From Megamerina dolium (lineage: Eukaryota > Arthropoda > Insecta > Diptera > Megamerinidae), in assembly GCA_963854835.1 (NCBI GenBank), contig OY978530.1:41364251-41428250 (forward strand): a stretch of DNA of 64,000 nt. Reading direction: 5' to 3'. Below, piece by piece: positions 22,051-33,709 of this stretch (position 1 is its first letter; each line of letters begins with the position of its first letter). The position numbers and the translations under genes are program-made. Below the pieces are notes generated by a model. It was not told the DNA's origin. It worked only from the letters and a program-made list of their open reading frames with translations, and did no database searches.

Positions 22051-22409
22051 ATTATACTTGTTGCATAAGACAACCTGTCGCCTTCTAAGAAGTTAAGTTT
22101 GGGTCTAGTTTAATTTTTTTTTTCTAATATTTTGGTAACTCTTTCATGGTTATCCGTTTTCGTAACGCTATTTATTTTGTGATCTATGTCGTATTCTACG
22201 TGTTCAGAATGATTAAACGTGAAAGTCACCAATAAGAGTGGACGTGTTTGATAGAGTCGGAAAAGTGATTGTTTTCGGTAAAAAAAAATTTTTAATATTT
22301 TGCGAAAAGACGCTAAGAAACTCAGTGAGTTATTTCGGTGATTTTTTTTTTTTTTAGAAAAAAAAATAAACAAAATAATAATATCGTTTGCAAACATTTT
22401 GTTTATAAT

Positions 22410-23371
22410 ATGAGTGTTCAGCGCTCTCCTCTCCGGCAACGGCAATCGCCTGTTAATGTGTGTGTAAACAATAATTTGCAATCACCCGCGCAAACCCCCC
22501 CGATAAGTGCATTATCAAAAAAACAGTTGATACACACTGCACAAGTGAAAGTAACAGTGCAAAGTATAAAGGCAACAGTATAAAGGCCGTCAGTCGCTCC
22601 GAAAGGAGCTCGAGGCCCAAGCCTAACACGGGTAGAGTAGCTCTGGGAACGACGGGACAGGGAAATCCGACGTCGGGAGGTGATGAGCGGGGTGGACAAT
22701 CTGGAAAGATTGTTAACCCAGCGGACTCACAGTCCTCGCATGCGGTACCTGGGCCGAGCGGTCTTGGCAGAGTGCCCACCTCGCCCACCAGGGCGAGGAA
22801 GACTTACGCTCAAGTAGCGGAAGCTGACCTCGTTATGGGAGTCATGGACTTGTCACTAGAGGGGCTTCTGGAGGATACTCATCTGAGTACCTTCAAGGTA
22901 TCTTTGTTGGATGCCATGGAGTCTCTTGAAGACGATGTCAATGACATTGGATTTGTCGGCAGGGCAAGGGTGGAGAGCGGATTGATTGTACTAAGGTGCA
23001 AAAATCAGCTATCCAAGCAATGGCTGTGCAAGACAGTGGAGCACCTAACCGGTTTGTGGGAGGGTGCGAAGCTCAAATGTGACAGCCTAACTGCCTTGTC
23101 GACAAAGAGGAAGATGGTGATTGTTGCTCATGGCAATGCTGTGGCCAGCGACATCATCCTCAGAAGGCTGCAGCGCCAGAACGTCTGTGTGAAGGATACT
23201 TCCAAATGGAGTGTTATCCGCACAGAAGGGTTTGGCGAGGCAGAAAGGGCAGGTGTTGTACTCACCGTGCTGTGTCCTAGGGAGGACGCGGAGGCCGTCA
23301 GGATCGCAGGGGGGAGACTCAACTGCGGTCTTGAACAGGCCGTCGTTAAATTCCAGAAGGATGCAGTATGA
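22410..23371 (+). pseudogene. LINE ORF1 protein (DUF4780-like)
   Basis: An ATG at 22410 opens a frame (SVQRSPLRQRQSPVN) that stops at 22583. The main ORF1 frame is open from 22475 to 23371 but lacks an in-frame ATG before 22835, so one frameshift between 22475 and 22583 is likely. The N-terminal half is Ser/Gly/Pro-rich; the C-terminal half has RKTYAQVAEADL, LEGLLEDTHLSTF, TGLWEGAKLKCD and RRLQRQNVCVKD, a DUF4780-like region. Role inferred: RNA-binding LINE ORF1p. Stop is TGA 23369-23371. Confidence 0.7.
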
Positions 23372-25370
23372 GGGGTGCGACGCAGCTCATGGCGTGGGGC
23401 TAGTGGCAGATTCTGCAAGGAAGAAGCCATTAGGGCGGGAGGTGGGCCCGCGCCAGGAACCACTAAATGTGTGTCAACTCAATATTCACCACAGCAAAGC
23501 AGCATCAGCAATGATGGTGCGGAGCTTCGATGAGGATGAGCTTGACATTGCACTGGTTCAGGAGCCCTGGATTCTTCATGGAAGGATCAAAGGCCTATCT
23601 GCACAAAAGACCACTTTGTTTTATCCACAAACAGAGGGGAAGTTGAGGACATGCATTTTAGTTAGACATGGGATACGTGCGATTCTAATGTCTAACTTGT
23701 GTTCACCGGATCTCACAGTAGTGAGAATAGGTGACGGTGCGATCATTTATGATCGCATCAGCATACCTTCCATACGATTCTCCAGACGAACCACCTTCGA
23801 GAGAGGTGGAAGCTCTAGTGAGATTCTGTGATGGTAAGGGGGTTGGTCTGATCTTAGGCTGCGATGCCAATGCGCACAGTTCTGTGTGGGGCAGCAGCAA
23901 TGAAAACTATAGAGGAGAGTGTCTACTCGAATTTATAGAAAGATTTGGTCTACAAGTTGCCAATAGGGGAACAGAACCGACCTTTGTCGACGCACGTCGT
24001 TGCGAGGTTATTGATGTTACTCTGACGAATGTCAAAATGTTGGATAGGATTTTGGACTGGAGGGTTGTGGATAGACTAACCATGTCGGACCACAGGGCCA
24101 TTCAGTTTGGGATTACGTCCGATAAAAGACATAGGAACGACTGTAGAATGGTAAGGATACCGAAACGAACGGATTGTACAAGGTACTGCGAAGTTCTTGA
24201 GGAATTATTGCCAAGGAGGTTTAAGAGACCTAGAACAACTGCAGATGTTGAGTATCAGGTGAGGGCTATCAGCTCAGCCATGATCAAAGCATTTGAAGCT
24301 TCATGTCCTCTGACGGTAGTGGACGAAGGAGATCCCACTCCATGGTGGAATGGGGAACTGGAATCCATGAAAAAGGAGACAAGGAAGGCTTTTAATCGTC
24401 ACATGAGAGGGGACCCCAACGCATGGGACGACTACAAGTCAAAGAAAAGGGAGCTGAAGAAGACTCTACGCAACCGTAAAAGGAAGGGAGGAATTTTGGA
24501 ATTTTGGAATTTGGGAATTTTGCTCAAATATGCAAGATATGATCGATGTATGTAGATTACAGAGGATCATATCAAAGGACCCGGTGTCAAAGTTGGGATT
24601 AATTCGCAAAACGAATGGATCCTTTACAGAGACAATCGGAGAGTCACTGAAATACCTGATGGAGGTGCATTTTCCAGGAAGCTTTAGATCGGAAGATCCT
24701 TGGGAAGCCACCCGCAAGGGTGCAAACAGGAATGAAAGATTGGAAGCTGAAAGGATAGTCACCAGAGATGGAGTGATAAACGCCATTAAGCGTTTCTCTC
24801 CATTCAAAACAGCGGGTACAGATGGGATATTTCCAGCCCTACTTCAGTGGGGAGCAGAAGCTCTGGTAGACAGGCTTCTGGGAATATTTATTACTTGCCT
24901 GGCTACAGGATATATCCCGACTCAATGGAGAGAGACTAAGGTTGTCTTTCTTCCAAAGCCGGGAAAAAGGGACTACTCAGAGGCTAAATCTTTCCGGCCG
25001 GTTAGCTTGACCTCCTTTCTGCTTAAATGTATGGAAGGAGTACTGGCGGACTACATGGAAGGGACAACGCTTCTGACAAAACCACTGAGCAGGTGTCAGC
25101 ACGCGTACAGAGCTGGCAAATCCACTGAAACGGCCCTGCACGAACTCGTTCGCGTAGCGGAGAGGGAACTGTCTTGTGGAGGGATATCTATGTCTACTTT
25201 TATGGATATAGAAGGTGCCTTCGATAAGATTGGTTTCGATAAGCTAAGGATGGCCCTTGCTTCTCGTGAAGTCAGCCCAACCATTATAAGGTGGGTGGAC
25301 AGCATGCTGAGGAAAAGGGCAATAAACTTTCAAAATGGGAGTTACAGACTCAGAGGTAGGGTAGTCAAAG
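23361..25370 (+). pseudogene. LINE ORF2: endonuclease and partial RT
   Basis: An ATG at 23361 overlaps the ORF1 stop by 11 bases. The endonuclease starts LNVCQLNIHHSKAASAMM, has VQEPWI, changes frame near 23735, continues ASAYLPYDSPDE, GLILGCDANAHSSVWGS and TMSDHRAIQF (catalytic His/Asp). The linker ends LKKTLRNRKR, where a run of GAATTTTGGAATTTTGG near 24490 causes a second frame change. RT continues from 24530: FSPFKTAGTDGIFPALL, KSFRPVSLTSFLLKCME, FMDIEGAFDKI, KGCP. The element is cut just before the ADD box, so RT lacks its catalytic pair. Confidence 0.78.
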
Positions 25371-25903
25371 GGTGTCCACATGGACATACTAAGACATATT
25401 GTACCCTGCCAGCTGTTTGTGTGATTTGTGGAGATCTCCATAAATCAAACATATTCCCAAAATCTAAAGGCGATGCTAGCATGAAAAAATGCAGCAATTG
25501 TGGAGGTAATCACACCGCAAATTATAGAGGTTGCCCAGTATATACAGCCCTAAAGCTAAATTTCTCCGCTAGCAATCAACCTCTAAAACCAGTTGAGCAA
25601 ACTCAGATAGCCAACTCAAGTAAGAGACAAAATATTGATGCAACACAATTCTTCTCTGCAATCCCAAACAAGAATCAAACCAATTCATACACTAGCGTGT
25701 TAAAACAAAACCCACACCAACAAAGCAATGTAAATAATGAGCAGAAACACTCACTGCCCACCCAACAGCCAAGTACCCTTGAACATTTGCTTCAAACATT
25801 AATTCAGAATATGAACCAATTCATGAACTCAATGCAAACAATGATGCAAGAAATGATGAAAAATCAATCGATGTTACTCCAAACATTGCTATCCAGACCA
25901 TGA
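24530..25903 (+). other. Chimeric ORF: LOA RT fused to jockey Gag knuckles
   Basis: A 457-codon frame. Residues 1 to about 280 are LOA-group RT (through MDIEGAFDKI and VVKGCP). Residues from about 282 are jockey ORF1: HGHTKTYC, CVICGDLH, CSNCGGNHTANYRGC, then a Gln/Met-rich tail (LEHLLQTLIQNMNQF). The joint near 25371-25375 is in frame. It results from insertion of a 5'-truncated jockey. No start codon or promoter is known to serve it; ending TGA at 25901-25903 overlaps ORF2 of jockey by 4 bases. Confidence 0.75.
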
Positions 25904-28680
25904 GTTGTCTCAAGATATGCCACTGGAACGCCAACGGCTTAAGCCAGCACCGTTTGGAGCTAATTCAATTCCTTGAATCCAGCCAAATCGACATAATGAT
26001 GATATCTGAGACCCATTTCACTGACAAAAATTGCTACCAAATACCATATTACAAACTGTACACCACAAATCATCAGCATGGTAAGGCACGCGGAGGAACT
26101 GCCATATTGATAAAAAGCAGAATAAAACATCATGTTCTCGAAGATTTCAGTAGCGTCTACTTGCAAGCAACATCTATATGTCTGGAAGAATACATCTCTA
26201 AGCTAGTAATATCTGCGATATACTGTCCCCCAAGATACAGTATTACCGAACAGCAATATAAAGAATTTTTCTCAACTCTTAGTAGCAAATTCTTGGTTGC
26301 TGGCGATTTCAACGCCAAACACACTCACTGGGGATCCCGCTTAATAACTCCAAAAGGCAGAAGACTATGTTCAATCATCCCTAACCACGGCTACGATGTT
26401 ATTTCAAATGGTCAACCGACATATTGGCCGACGGACAAGAGGAAAATACCCGATCTCATAGACTTTGGAGTCGCCAAAGGTTTGCAGATGGAAAATATCT
26501 CCACAGAGTGTAATTATGATCTATCATCTGACCACTCACCCACGGTAATATCTATAAAATCACCAAGCCCCCAAGGCAATTGCGTTAGAAAGAAAATAGA
26601 CTGGTTAAAATTCAAGAAATATATAAATTCCCATCTTCCTCTGAGTACTGTATTAAGAAATGGACACGATGTAGACTCAGCACTCGAAAAATTCAACCAG
26701 CTGCTCTCATTAGCTCTCAGCTCAACCACCTGCACAAACTATAGCCCATACACACCAGCCGATATTGAATTGCTAGTAAGACAGAAAAGAAGACTCCGAA
26801 GACAATGGCAAGAATTCAGATCACCGAATCTGAAAACACAGCTACAGCACTGCACTCGAAAGTTAAAGCAAGCCTTAAAAAATAAAAACAACAAAGAGTT
26901 AGAAGAGCACATAGCGAAATTAACACCTGGTGAAGCGTCAGACTACTCTTTGTGGAAATCAGCAAAAAACTCAAATCGGCCAATTCTCACTGATTCCCCC
27001 ATCCGTTTGAGTGACGGTAATTGGGCTAGAAGCAACTGTGAGAAGGGTTTGGCTTTTGCAAACCACCTAAAAAGTGTGTTTACACCCAATCCACCCTCTT
27101 CACAGTCCTCATTACCAAAATTAACTTCTCAACCTTGCTCAATAACGCTCAAAATTAAAAAAAAGGACATATTCAAAGCAATTTATAAAGATTTAAACCC
27201 AAAAAAATCACCTGGTCTAGATAAAATTACCGGTAAAATGATAAAAGAGCTACCTCCGGCTTCAGTAATTCATCTGATGCACATTTTCAATGCTATCCTT
27301 CGTATTAAACACTATCCCAAATGCTGGAAAACTTCAAAAATTATTATGATAGCAAAACCAGGAAAAGACCCTACAAAAGTTGCATCGTACAGACCTATCA
27401 GCCTCTACTTTCTAAAGTATTCGAAAAGCTACTTGTCATGAATATAACTCCATTTATTAATCTCAACCAACTGATTCCTCAACATCAGTTTGGATTTAGA
27501 AAACAGCACGGCACAATAGAACAAGTCCACCGCATTGTAACTCTGAGAAGGAACACTTTTGAAGAAAAAAAGTATTGCTTAGCTGTCTTTCTTGATATCA
27601 CTCAAGCTTTCGATAAAGTATGGCACGATGGCCTTATTTATAAACTCAAACTATTACTGCCTGCAAATATCTCCTCATTGCTCAGTAGCTACCTCACGAA
27701 AAGACAATTTCTCGTACATCACAAGGATTACACAACAAATCCATTGGATATTCACGCTGGCGTTCCTCAAGGAAGCGTTTTGGGCCCCTTACTGTATCTC
27801 TTATACACTACAGATATGCCCAGCAATAACTATACATTTATATCGACCTTTGCAGATGATACGGCAATATTGTGCTCTCGCTCTAACCCCATAGAAGCTA
27901 CTAAACTCCTGCAGATTCATATCGATTCTCTCGAAATCTGGATAGCAAAATGGCGTATAAAAGTCAATGAATCAAAGAGCGTACATGTAACCTTCACGCT
28001 AAGGCCAGATACATGTCCCCCACTTAAAATTAATGGCCAATCAGTTCCACAATGTTCCTCAACAAAGTACTTGGGTATTCACCTCGACAGAAGGCTGACC
28101 TGGAAAATTCACATAGAGGCAAAGAAAACTCAGATCAAGCTTAAAATTAATCAGTTATGGTGGCTGATACACAAAAGATCAAAGTTGAATCTCGAATACA
28201 AAGTGCTATTATATAAAGCAATCTTGAAGCCAATCTGGACTTATGGTATTCAGTTTTGGGGCACCGCATCTCCCTCAAATATCGAAAAATTGCAGCGAAT
28301 ACAATCCAAGTGTCTGCGAATTATTATAACCGCGCCTTGGTATATGAGGAACGTTAACATCCATCGAGATTTAAATGTACCCACAATTTCTGAAGAAGTT
28401 GCAATGTCTTGCAGAAGCTACATTCAAAAATTACACAGTCATCCGAATCCCCTTGCTAGGCAATTGTTGCTGAGCAAGGGGCATCGTCGATTAAAAAGAA
28501 AAGACACACTGAATATGCTGTGAAATTGCTATACCTCGTGACTCAACAAATTGTGATGGAACGTTGGGAATATCACATAATTTTATTTAGTTTGTAAGAT
28601 TTGATTACTTATTGTTAGTTTCTAAGTAATTTTAGAAAGATCCAATAACAAAGCTTCTAAAAACAAAACAAAAAAAAAAA
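25371..28680 (+). mobile_element. Jockey LINE copy 1, 5' truncated
   Basis: Jockey-clade LINE starting inside ORF1 and ending in a poly-A run (28665-28680). It carries the ORF1 C-terminus, the complete endonuclease, and RT. The 3' part is about 98% identical to copy 2 (49763-52030) by peptide comparison. No target-site duplication is visible: the left flank is LOA RT and the right flank is unrelated gypsy sequence, so the 3' flank was probably rearranged. Confidence 0.82.
25900..28523 (+). pseudogene. Jockey ORF2 (endonuclease-RT), one frameshift
   Basis: Frame 25900-27441 gives an endonuclease (KICHWNANGLSQHRLEL, ISETHF, LVAGDFNAKHTHWGSR, YDLSSDHSPTVISI) and RT fingers (PKKSPGLDKITGKM). A 5-base deletion near 27406, relative to the 49.8-kb copy, breaks ASYRPISL. 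The frame resumes at about 27403-28523 with FLDITQAFDKVWHDGL, AGVPQGSVLGPLLYLL and STFADDTAIL (catalytic Asp pair), then TKYLGIHLDRRLTW and a jockey-type C-terminus. Without the deletion the protein would be about 870 residues, normal for jockey. The ATG at 25900 overlaps ORF1 as in related LINEs. Confidence 0.85.
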
Positions 28681-28834
28681 GTATGATTAAACTGAATTAT
28701 ATTTATTTTGAGATCATTATTTACAATATACGAATCTGTATTCGCGTTGAACATTGGGACATACATTTCGTTGTCACTCACACTGTCCAATGTCTGCCTC
28801 AAGTATATTCCAGGAGATGCTTCCTGTTTCTCTA

Positions 28835-29212
28835 CTATAACGGTTTCAAATTTTGTTTTACTTTAATAGGGACTACCTTCATTGTTCCCAACTTCGCTGG
28901 TGTGGAGTGCTCTATTAGCCTAGTTCGATGATATGAGAGGTAAAGGTTATCATCAGCAGGTCCCGATCTCTCTTCAGATTTTAAATGTAATACCAAAATC
29001 AAATCTGTAGTCTTTTCATGTAGGAATGCTATTGACCCTAACGTGGTGACAAATTCTCCGAATGCACCACTAAGATTTTTAATTGAATTTCCTATCTTAC
29101 TCACATATTTATTAATTATCGGTGATTTTATTAAACTCGTATCTACCCCAGGGTCTACAAGTAGAATGAGTTTTAAATTTTTTGCTTCCTTACACGGAAA
29201 CTCAGTGAACAC
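28835..29212 (-). pseudogene. Gypsy family A protease fragment
   Basis: 125-residue frame with FPCKEAKNLKLILLVDPGVDTSLI. The LLVD-x-G-x-DTSLI layout is that of a retroelement aspartic protease; the residue after the catalytic Asp is Pro rather than Thr/Ser. Downstream KIGNSIKNLSGAFGEFVTTLG is shared with the 49.4-kb fragment. Confidence 0.65.
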
Positions 29213-29421
29213 ATCATCTACATCAGAGACTACAAAACAATAGGCACACTTGCTATCACTGGATGGAAAAGATGGGTCAACAATCCCTCTGAACGCCTGA
29301 CTACCAATTTCATCTTACGATCTGACGTGGAGGGTCTGCAAACAATCTCTAAAGACGCACGACTGACACCTTCCAATCCAGCTGGCCTACTTTTAACAAA
29401 TTTTTGGGGTTCTCAGTTTAT

Positions 29422-30934
29422 TTACAGTACCTGGGCTACCCCGTAGTTTCCCTGAGTTTTTTCGAACTTTTTGTGTTTATGACAGCCGGAAATTCTGTGT
29501 TCTGGCTTCTTGCAAAAGAAACATTTTACTTCTGGCTTACTTCGATTAGGTCCATAATTTTCTTGTCTTCCCCTACTATGCCCTGTTGTTGGAGTATTAT
29601 TCCCCTGGAGCTTTGTATTGTTAGTAAACGACGTACAAGATAGATTAAACTCATGCCCATATTGTTTACACTTAATACAGAAAGACGTATTTTCCCGTTT
29701 GAAGCGTTCGTCTCTGGTGTGACCCCTTTTCCACAAAATAACACGTAGGAACTTTCCTTTTGCTATTTTGGAGCTTCACTTTATTCTTTTGGTACTGATC
29801 TGCTTAGAGTGACACCATATTATTTCTGTTTTATTGGAATGCCACTATGTTACTGGCCTCAGTCCGTTGAACGTCAAAAGAATATAGTGGGGTATTGAGA
29901 CTTACATTGGCTCCCATATTCAGCTGAGTGTGCCGTTACCCTTTTTTGAGCGGGCTCGTATTTACGGGCTCCTCTGCTAGTTCGCCTAACGTGTTTTCTT
30001 AACTAGCATATGGGTTTTCAACCATGGGTACCGAAGAATATGAAGGATGTCCCCGCGTCCCCCTCTACCTCCTTAAGCAATGCTTGATTCCTTCCCGTAT
30101 TCCTTCGTATGCGCTATTAATTCACTGTGTTGCTGTCGATTTTAAATCACTCATCCTCCTTGCAAAAACACGTCTATCTACCTGGGATAATTACCGTACG
30201 AATTGTATTTGGTGGGTGAGCGGCTCCAGGTGGACTTATTTTAAATATATATTTCGCGGGAGTGTATACAACTCTTCTAAATTAGCTAATTTTTTACTCA
30301 ACACCAAGTTATAGGCATCTCCGTAGACCCGCTATTTTATACAGGCTATGAAATCTGCCAACTCATCGCGCTTTACGGCCTTTCATGCTAATTCCAGAAA
30401 TGAACTGATGTACTTCCGTTCTCAAGTCTTTAGGATCAGCACAAGTGAGTACTGGGGCCAGTCCACTGTGACTTTGGTTGTGTTCTCCTTACAGGTGTAC
30501 AACGACGAAGAGGTGTATCTTGTGTTAGGCAGCGTTCTTTTTCGAGATTCCTAACTTATGCTTTGAGCGCACTTACCTGCTCAGGGGCAACTGAGGTTCT
30601 CAATCTTTTTTCTATATATAAATCTCTACTTATAGAAGTTCTGCGTCGGATACCTGCTTTTAGATCTGTGCTCGCAGAGCCTTGATTTGTGTTTCTGCCG
30701 CTTCGAGATCGTTTTTTTGTTCCAACGCTGCTTCAGCCTGGCTTTTCAGAAAGGACTTTTAATTTGAATAGCGCATAGTCTAGTTCATCGATTGGAGTCA
30801 GTACCCTTCTGTGATGTACCATTGATCTTATGAGCTGGAATCACTCGTATATGCTGTGTTGTTTAATCAAGCATAACACGAAGTCGTTTGACCCAGTTAT
30901 TGCAAAGCCTAGTTCTCTTGCTAATGATTCATAG
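29422..30934 (-). pseudogene. Gypsy family A Gag, broken
   Basis: The inferred start near 30934 reads GNKSYESLARELGFAI and DFVLCLIKQHSIYE, followed by stops. The middle is scrambled. The C-terminal nucleocapsid region (29736-29422) has CIKCKQYGHEFNLSC and CFFCKKPEHRISGC, the latter a CX2CX4HX4C knuckle. The same peptide CKQYGH-FNLSCTS appears in the 48.6-kb fragment, linking both. Gag would package element RNA. Confidence 0.6.
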
Positions 30935-31157
30935 GATTTATTGCCCATTTGACCCCAAAAAAGAAACACACACTAGAATTAGAAATTAAACTGCGTTAAG
31001 CATTGAACGTACAACACCTTATATATACAAGATATTTCGCAGTATTCAACCAGCTGTGAATAAATGTTGTGTATTACTTTTCCACAACGCTTAATAAATA
31101 CCTAACGGCTAGACTCAAGGATGTAACACTCAAAATTCACAGCTAAACCCAAGCTCC

Positions 31158-31188
31158 TAAGTGTTACGTGTCGTTTGGGAGTATAACA
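31158..31188. repeat. Short palindrome at LTR edge
   Basis: AGTGTTACG and its near inverse AGTATAACACT flank about 11 bases (31158-31188). AGTGTTA/TAACACT ends recall terminal words of gypsy-group LTRs, so this may mark one LTR end of family A. Confidence 0.35.
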
Positions 31189-31342
31189 CTGGTTAGCTGA
31201 AAATAAAACAGGGTTAATTATACTTGCGCTTTTATGTCTTCTCTTTATTTCTGGTTCTTTTCACTTTAAATTACAATTACTTACTTCACTAATACTGGAG
31301 GGATTCGTACGGATCGCAGTACTTACACTTCACTATTCAAGT

Positions 31343-31407
31343 AAACTCACAATTCACAAAAGCGTCTGCCTTCAGTAAGCTGGCAGCTTATATACCAATT
31401 TTCTAAA
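31343..31407 (-). repeat. Left arm of LTR-like inverted repeat
   Basis: Pairs with 31802-31864. Shared core is CTGCCTTCAGTAAGCTGGCAGCTTATATACCA (31366-31396), with flanking AAACTCACAA. Read on the minus strand it is a TATA box (GTATATAAGC) followed by an initiator-like region. Confidence 0.85.
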
Positions 31408-31801
31408 GCTATCCACATGTAGATCAAACCGCATACAATCCACAATCGATTTACACCACATGTATGTACATATGTACCCATTGTTTCGAGCCAAAATATG
31501 AAATATGCACATATGCATATTTTGCCTAGAGACATATTTCCCAAAATTGTGAAATACATATTTATCCATACACATACCAACATTGTTCGAAGTTGTGATA
31601 TACACAATCCATATTAATAATGCTTATAATTGTGGAATGCCAGAACATTGAGCGAACTGAGTTGCAGTTGGGTGTGGAAAAGCTGACAAAGCACTTTCCC
31701 ACACAATTCGTAGTTCTGCACTTACGTAAGCATACCTGTGTAAGCATACATGTTTAGGCATTCCATGATGTTATATGTTGTTATGATATGTAGGTAGTAT
31801 T

Positions 31802-31864
31802 AGAAAAATGGTATATAAGCTGCCAGCTTACTGAAGGCAGTCGTTTTTCAGTTGTGAGTTTTGT
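31802..31864 (+). repeat. Right arm of LTR-like inverted repeat
   Basis: Inverse of 31343-31407 with roughly 85-90% identity; here the TATA box GTATATAAGC reads on the plus strand. The 394 bases between arms show no palindrome and no ORF of note. The arms most likely come from two head-to-head LTR fragments of one family. Confidence 0.85.
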
Positions 31865-32340
31865 AACGTGTTGTGAAGTTCTTAATTCTTAATCTCCTCA
31901 TTAGGGCCTTAAATAGAGGTGTGCTAAAACCTGGTTCGTTATCAAGTGTAATTTTATTTGCGTCTGGGAAACTTTGTAAAACGTCCAAGACGTTTTCTCT
32001 TAGGTTGGTCTTATTTTCTATTTGTTTAATGATTAAAAACCTTGAATAGGCGTCAATACATGTAATAAATTTAAGATTCTGCACGTAGAAAATGTCGAGA
32101 TTGAGGTACTCTCCCTCTTTTTTTTTAAATCGGAGCCTCTCCGATTTTGACCTTTTGTGGGTGTCTATTGTACTTGGTTTTGTTGCAAATTTCGCAATGT
32201 CTAATAAATTTCTTGAAGTGATTAAACATTTTAGGCTTTATAGCTTTGGTTATAATTTTCCTTACAACTCCTATCGGCACGAATATGCGTTTGTGCGATT
32301 ATAGCTTCTTGGTCATCCCGATTCGGTACATCTGGTACAT
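31848..32340 (-). pseudogene. Gypsy family B integrase
   Basis: A decayed HHCC-like zinc region (AIIAQTHIRAHRS..., about 32320-32150) precedes the core frame 32084-31848: FITCIDAYSRFLIIKQIENK (first Asp) and ITLDNEPGFSTPLFK (second Asp, DNEPGF). The core stops before the catalytic Glu at the junction with the LTR-like arm. Confidence 0.7.
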
Positions 32341-32370
32341 ACAGTGAAATATTTGTGTGTACAGAAATAT

Positions 32371-32939
32371 TTACGTGAAAACACCCTTAACTGTTTCCTT
32401 GAAATCTAGAAGATCTTCTACAGTGCAGTGTATTGCTGTATCCAAATTTGGCTGAAGAAATTCTAAAGGTATTGTTTTCAAATTTTTTCTATTATCGTAT
32501 TCAATGATATGCCTGGTCCTGCCGAAATTTACTACTAATTCATCTATTGTAAACGTTGCCTTGCATAGAAGTATTTGTTGTTTAAATTCGTTTAACGGTT
32601 TGAGTGATTCTTGAATAGGTGAAGCGTCACTGCTTTCCACAGAGTGCTGGGTGTCTTGTAACGATTCGTCGTCAGTAATGTTATTCAATATTTGTCTCGA
32701 AAGTGCGTCGGAAACAAATTTTGTGTTCCTGGTTTGTATATTATTTTTGATGCGAATTCTTCGATGAAGGAGTGACACTTTTTTATTTTGGCATTGGTCC
32801 TTATGAATTTCCAAATCTGACACACCATATAAATAATTTCTGAATGTTTTCAGAGCCCATACTATTGCGTATAGTTCCTTTTCATTTGTAGCGTAATTCA
32901 TTTCTGTGGAATTGAGGGTTTTGGAGATAAAAGTAATAG
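32371..32939 (-). pseudogene. Gypsy family B RNase H and linker
   Basis: The frame 32901-32371 (176 aa) starts NYATNEKELYAIVWALKTFRNYLYG, carrying the RNase H Glu, but the part with the next catalytic Asp is short or altered (EIHKDQCQNKKVSLLHRR). NTKFVSDALSRQ marks the RNase H end. The rest is the spacer before integrase. Confidence 0.7.
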
Positions 32940-33664
32940 GTTTTTCCCTTTGGCTTAATACGGCTTAATAGTTTGACCTAATGCCTTTATCTTCTTGAAA
33001 GCTGCAACTGCTTCATCGTTTGGTTTTATATTTATTTTGTTTGACATATTTTGTAAAATTTTTCACCTCCTAAGTGAGTTGTTAGTGGTTTTGTAACCAA
33101 TGCGTAATTTTTTATAAATTTCCGATAATATCCTGCCATTCTGGTCTGTTTTAATTACATTATAACTTACTCTGTAGCCTAAAAATTCGACCTCTTCCCT
33201 ATAAAATTCAAATTCAATTGACATCCTAACAAATTCGTATTTTCAATTATTTACGGAAAAGCAGTTTTTTCAATATCAGACTTCTTCATTAGTATTTGAT
33301 AGAATCCAGATTCTAGATCTATAGTGGAAAAGTATTTCGCTTTTCCTAAATTTGATAATATAACATTGCAGTCAGGAATGGGATAATTGACTGCAACCGT
33401 TTGCTCGTTCAACTTCTTATAATCGATAACCATTCTCAATTTTGAAGATCCATCTTCATTAAATCCTTTCTTTGGTATGACCCAAATTAGCGAGTTGTAT
33501 GGACTTTTGCTTGGGCGGATGATGCCGTTGTCCAATAAATGTTGTATTTCCTTGTTAACAAATGCGTTGACAGACATTGGGTATGGATATTGCTTACTCC
33601 ATATAGGAGTTTCAGTAGTTGTACGAATTTCTGCCCTTATGTCTGTTCTAACTGGCAGCCTCAT
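32940..33664 (-). pseudogene. Gypsy family B reverse transcriptase, catalytic part deleted
   Basis: Frame 33664-33251 has PIWSKQYPYPMSVNAFVNKE, IIRPSKSPYNSLIWVIPKKG, LRMVIDYKKLNEQTV and FSTIDLESGFYQILM (first catalytic Asp). After KYEFVRMS near 33230 it jumps to FYREEVEFLGYRVSYN, so the region with the YxDD catalytic pair is missing. RT would copy element RNA; this copy could not. Confidence 0.75.
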
Positions 33665-33709
33665 GTTTATTTGAATGTAGCTGTTCTACTTCTGTAATGA
33701 CTTTGTTTC

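Larger units (their letters stand above)
22060..25370 (+). mobile_element. LOA-group LINE, truncated by jockey
   Basis: Second LOA-group LINE: leader, ORF1 (DUF4780-like) and ORF2 (endonuclease, linker and RT), ended inside RT by the jockey element at about 25370. Sequence is much better preserved than the 0.9-4.8 kb copy, with three frame changes visible. ORF1 and ORF2 overlap by 11 bases. Confidence 0.78.
28681..31340 (-). mobile_element. Ty3/gypsy family A: 5' LTR part, gag, protease
   Basis: Minus-strand LTR element read leftwards: LTR-like segment with TATA near 31396 and AATAAA near 31246, leader, gag from an ATG at about 30934, zinc knuckles at 29736-29422, and protease at 29212-28835. 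It is cut at 28681 by the poly-A of jockey copy 1. RT and integrase of this family were not seen next to it. A related gag/protease piece lies at 48641-49490. Confidence 0.65.

Noticed and set aside
22110..22481. Minus-strand 123-codon frame with Lys-rich segment
   Set aside because: Antisense to the LINE leader; Lys-rich part comes from poly-T runs.
30024..30554. Plus-strand frames of 96 and 68 codons
   Set aside because: They lie antisense to the gypsy gag region and show no motif.
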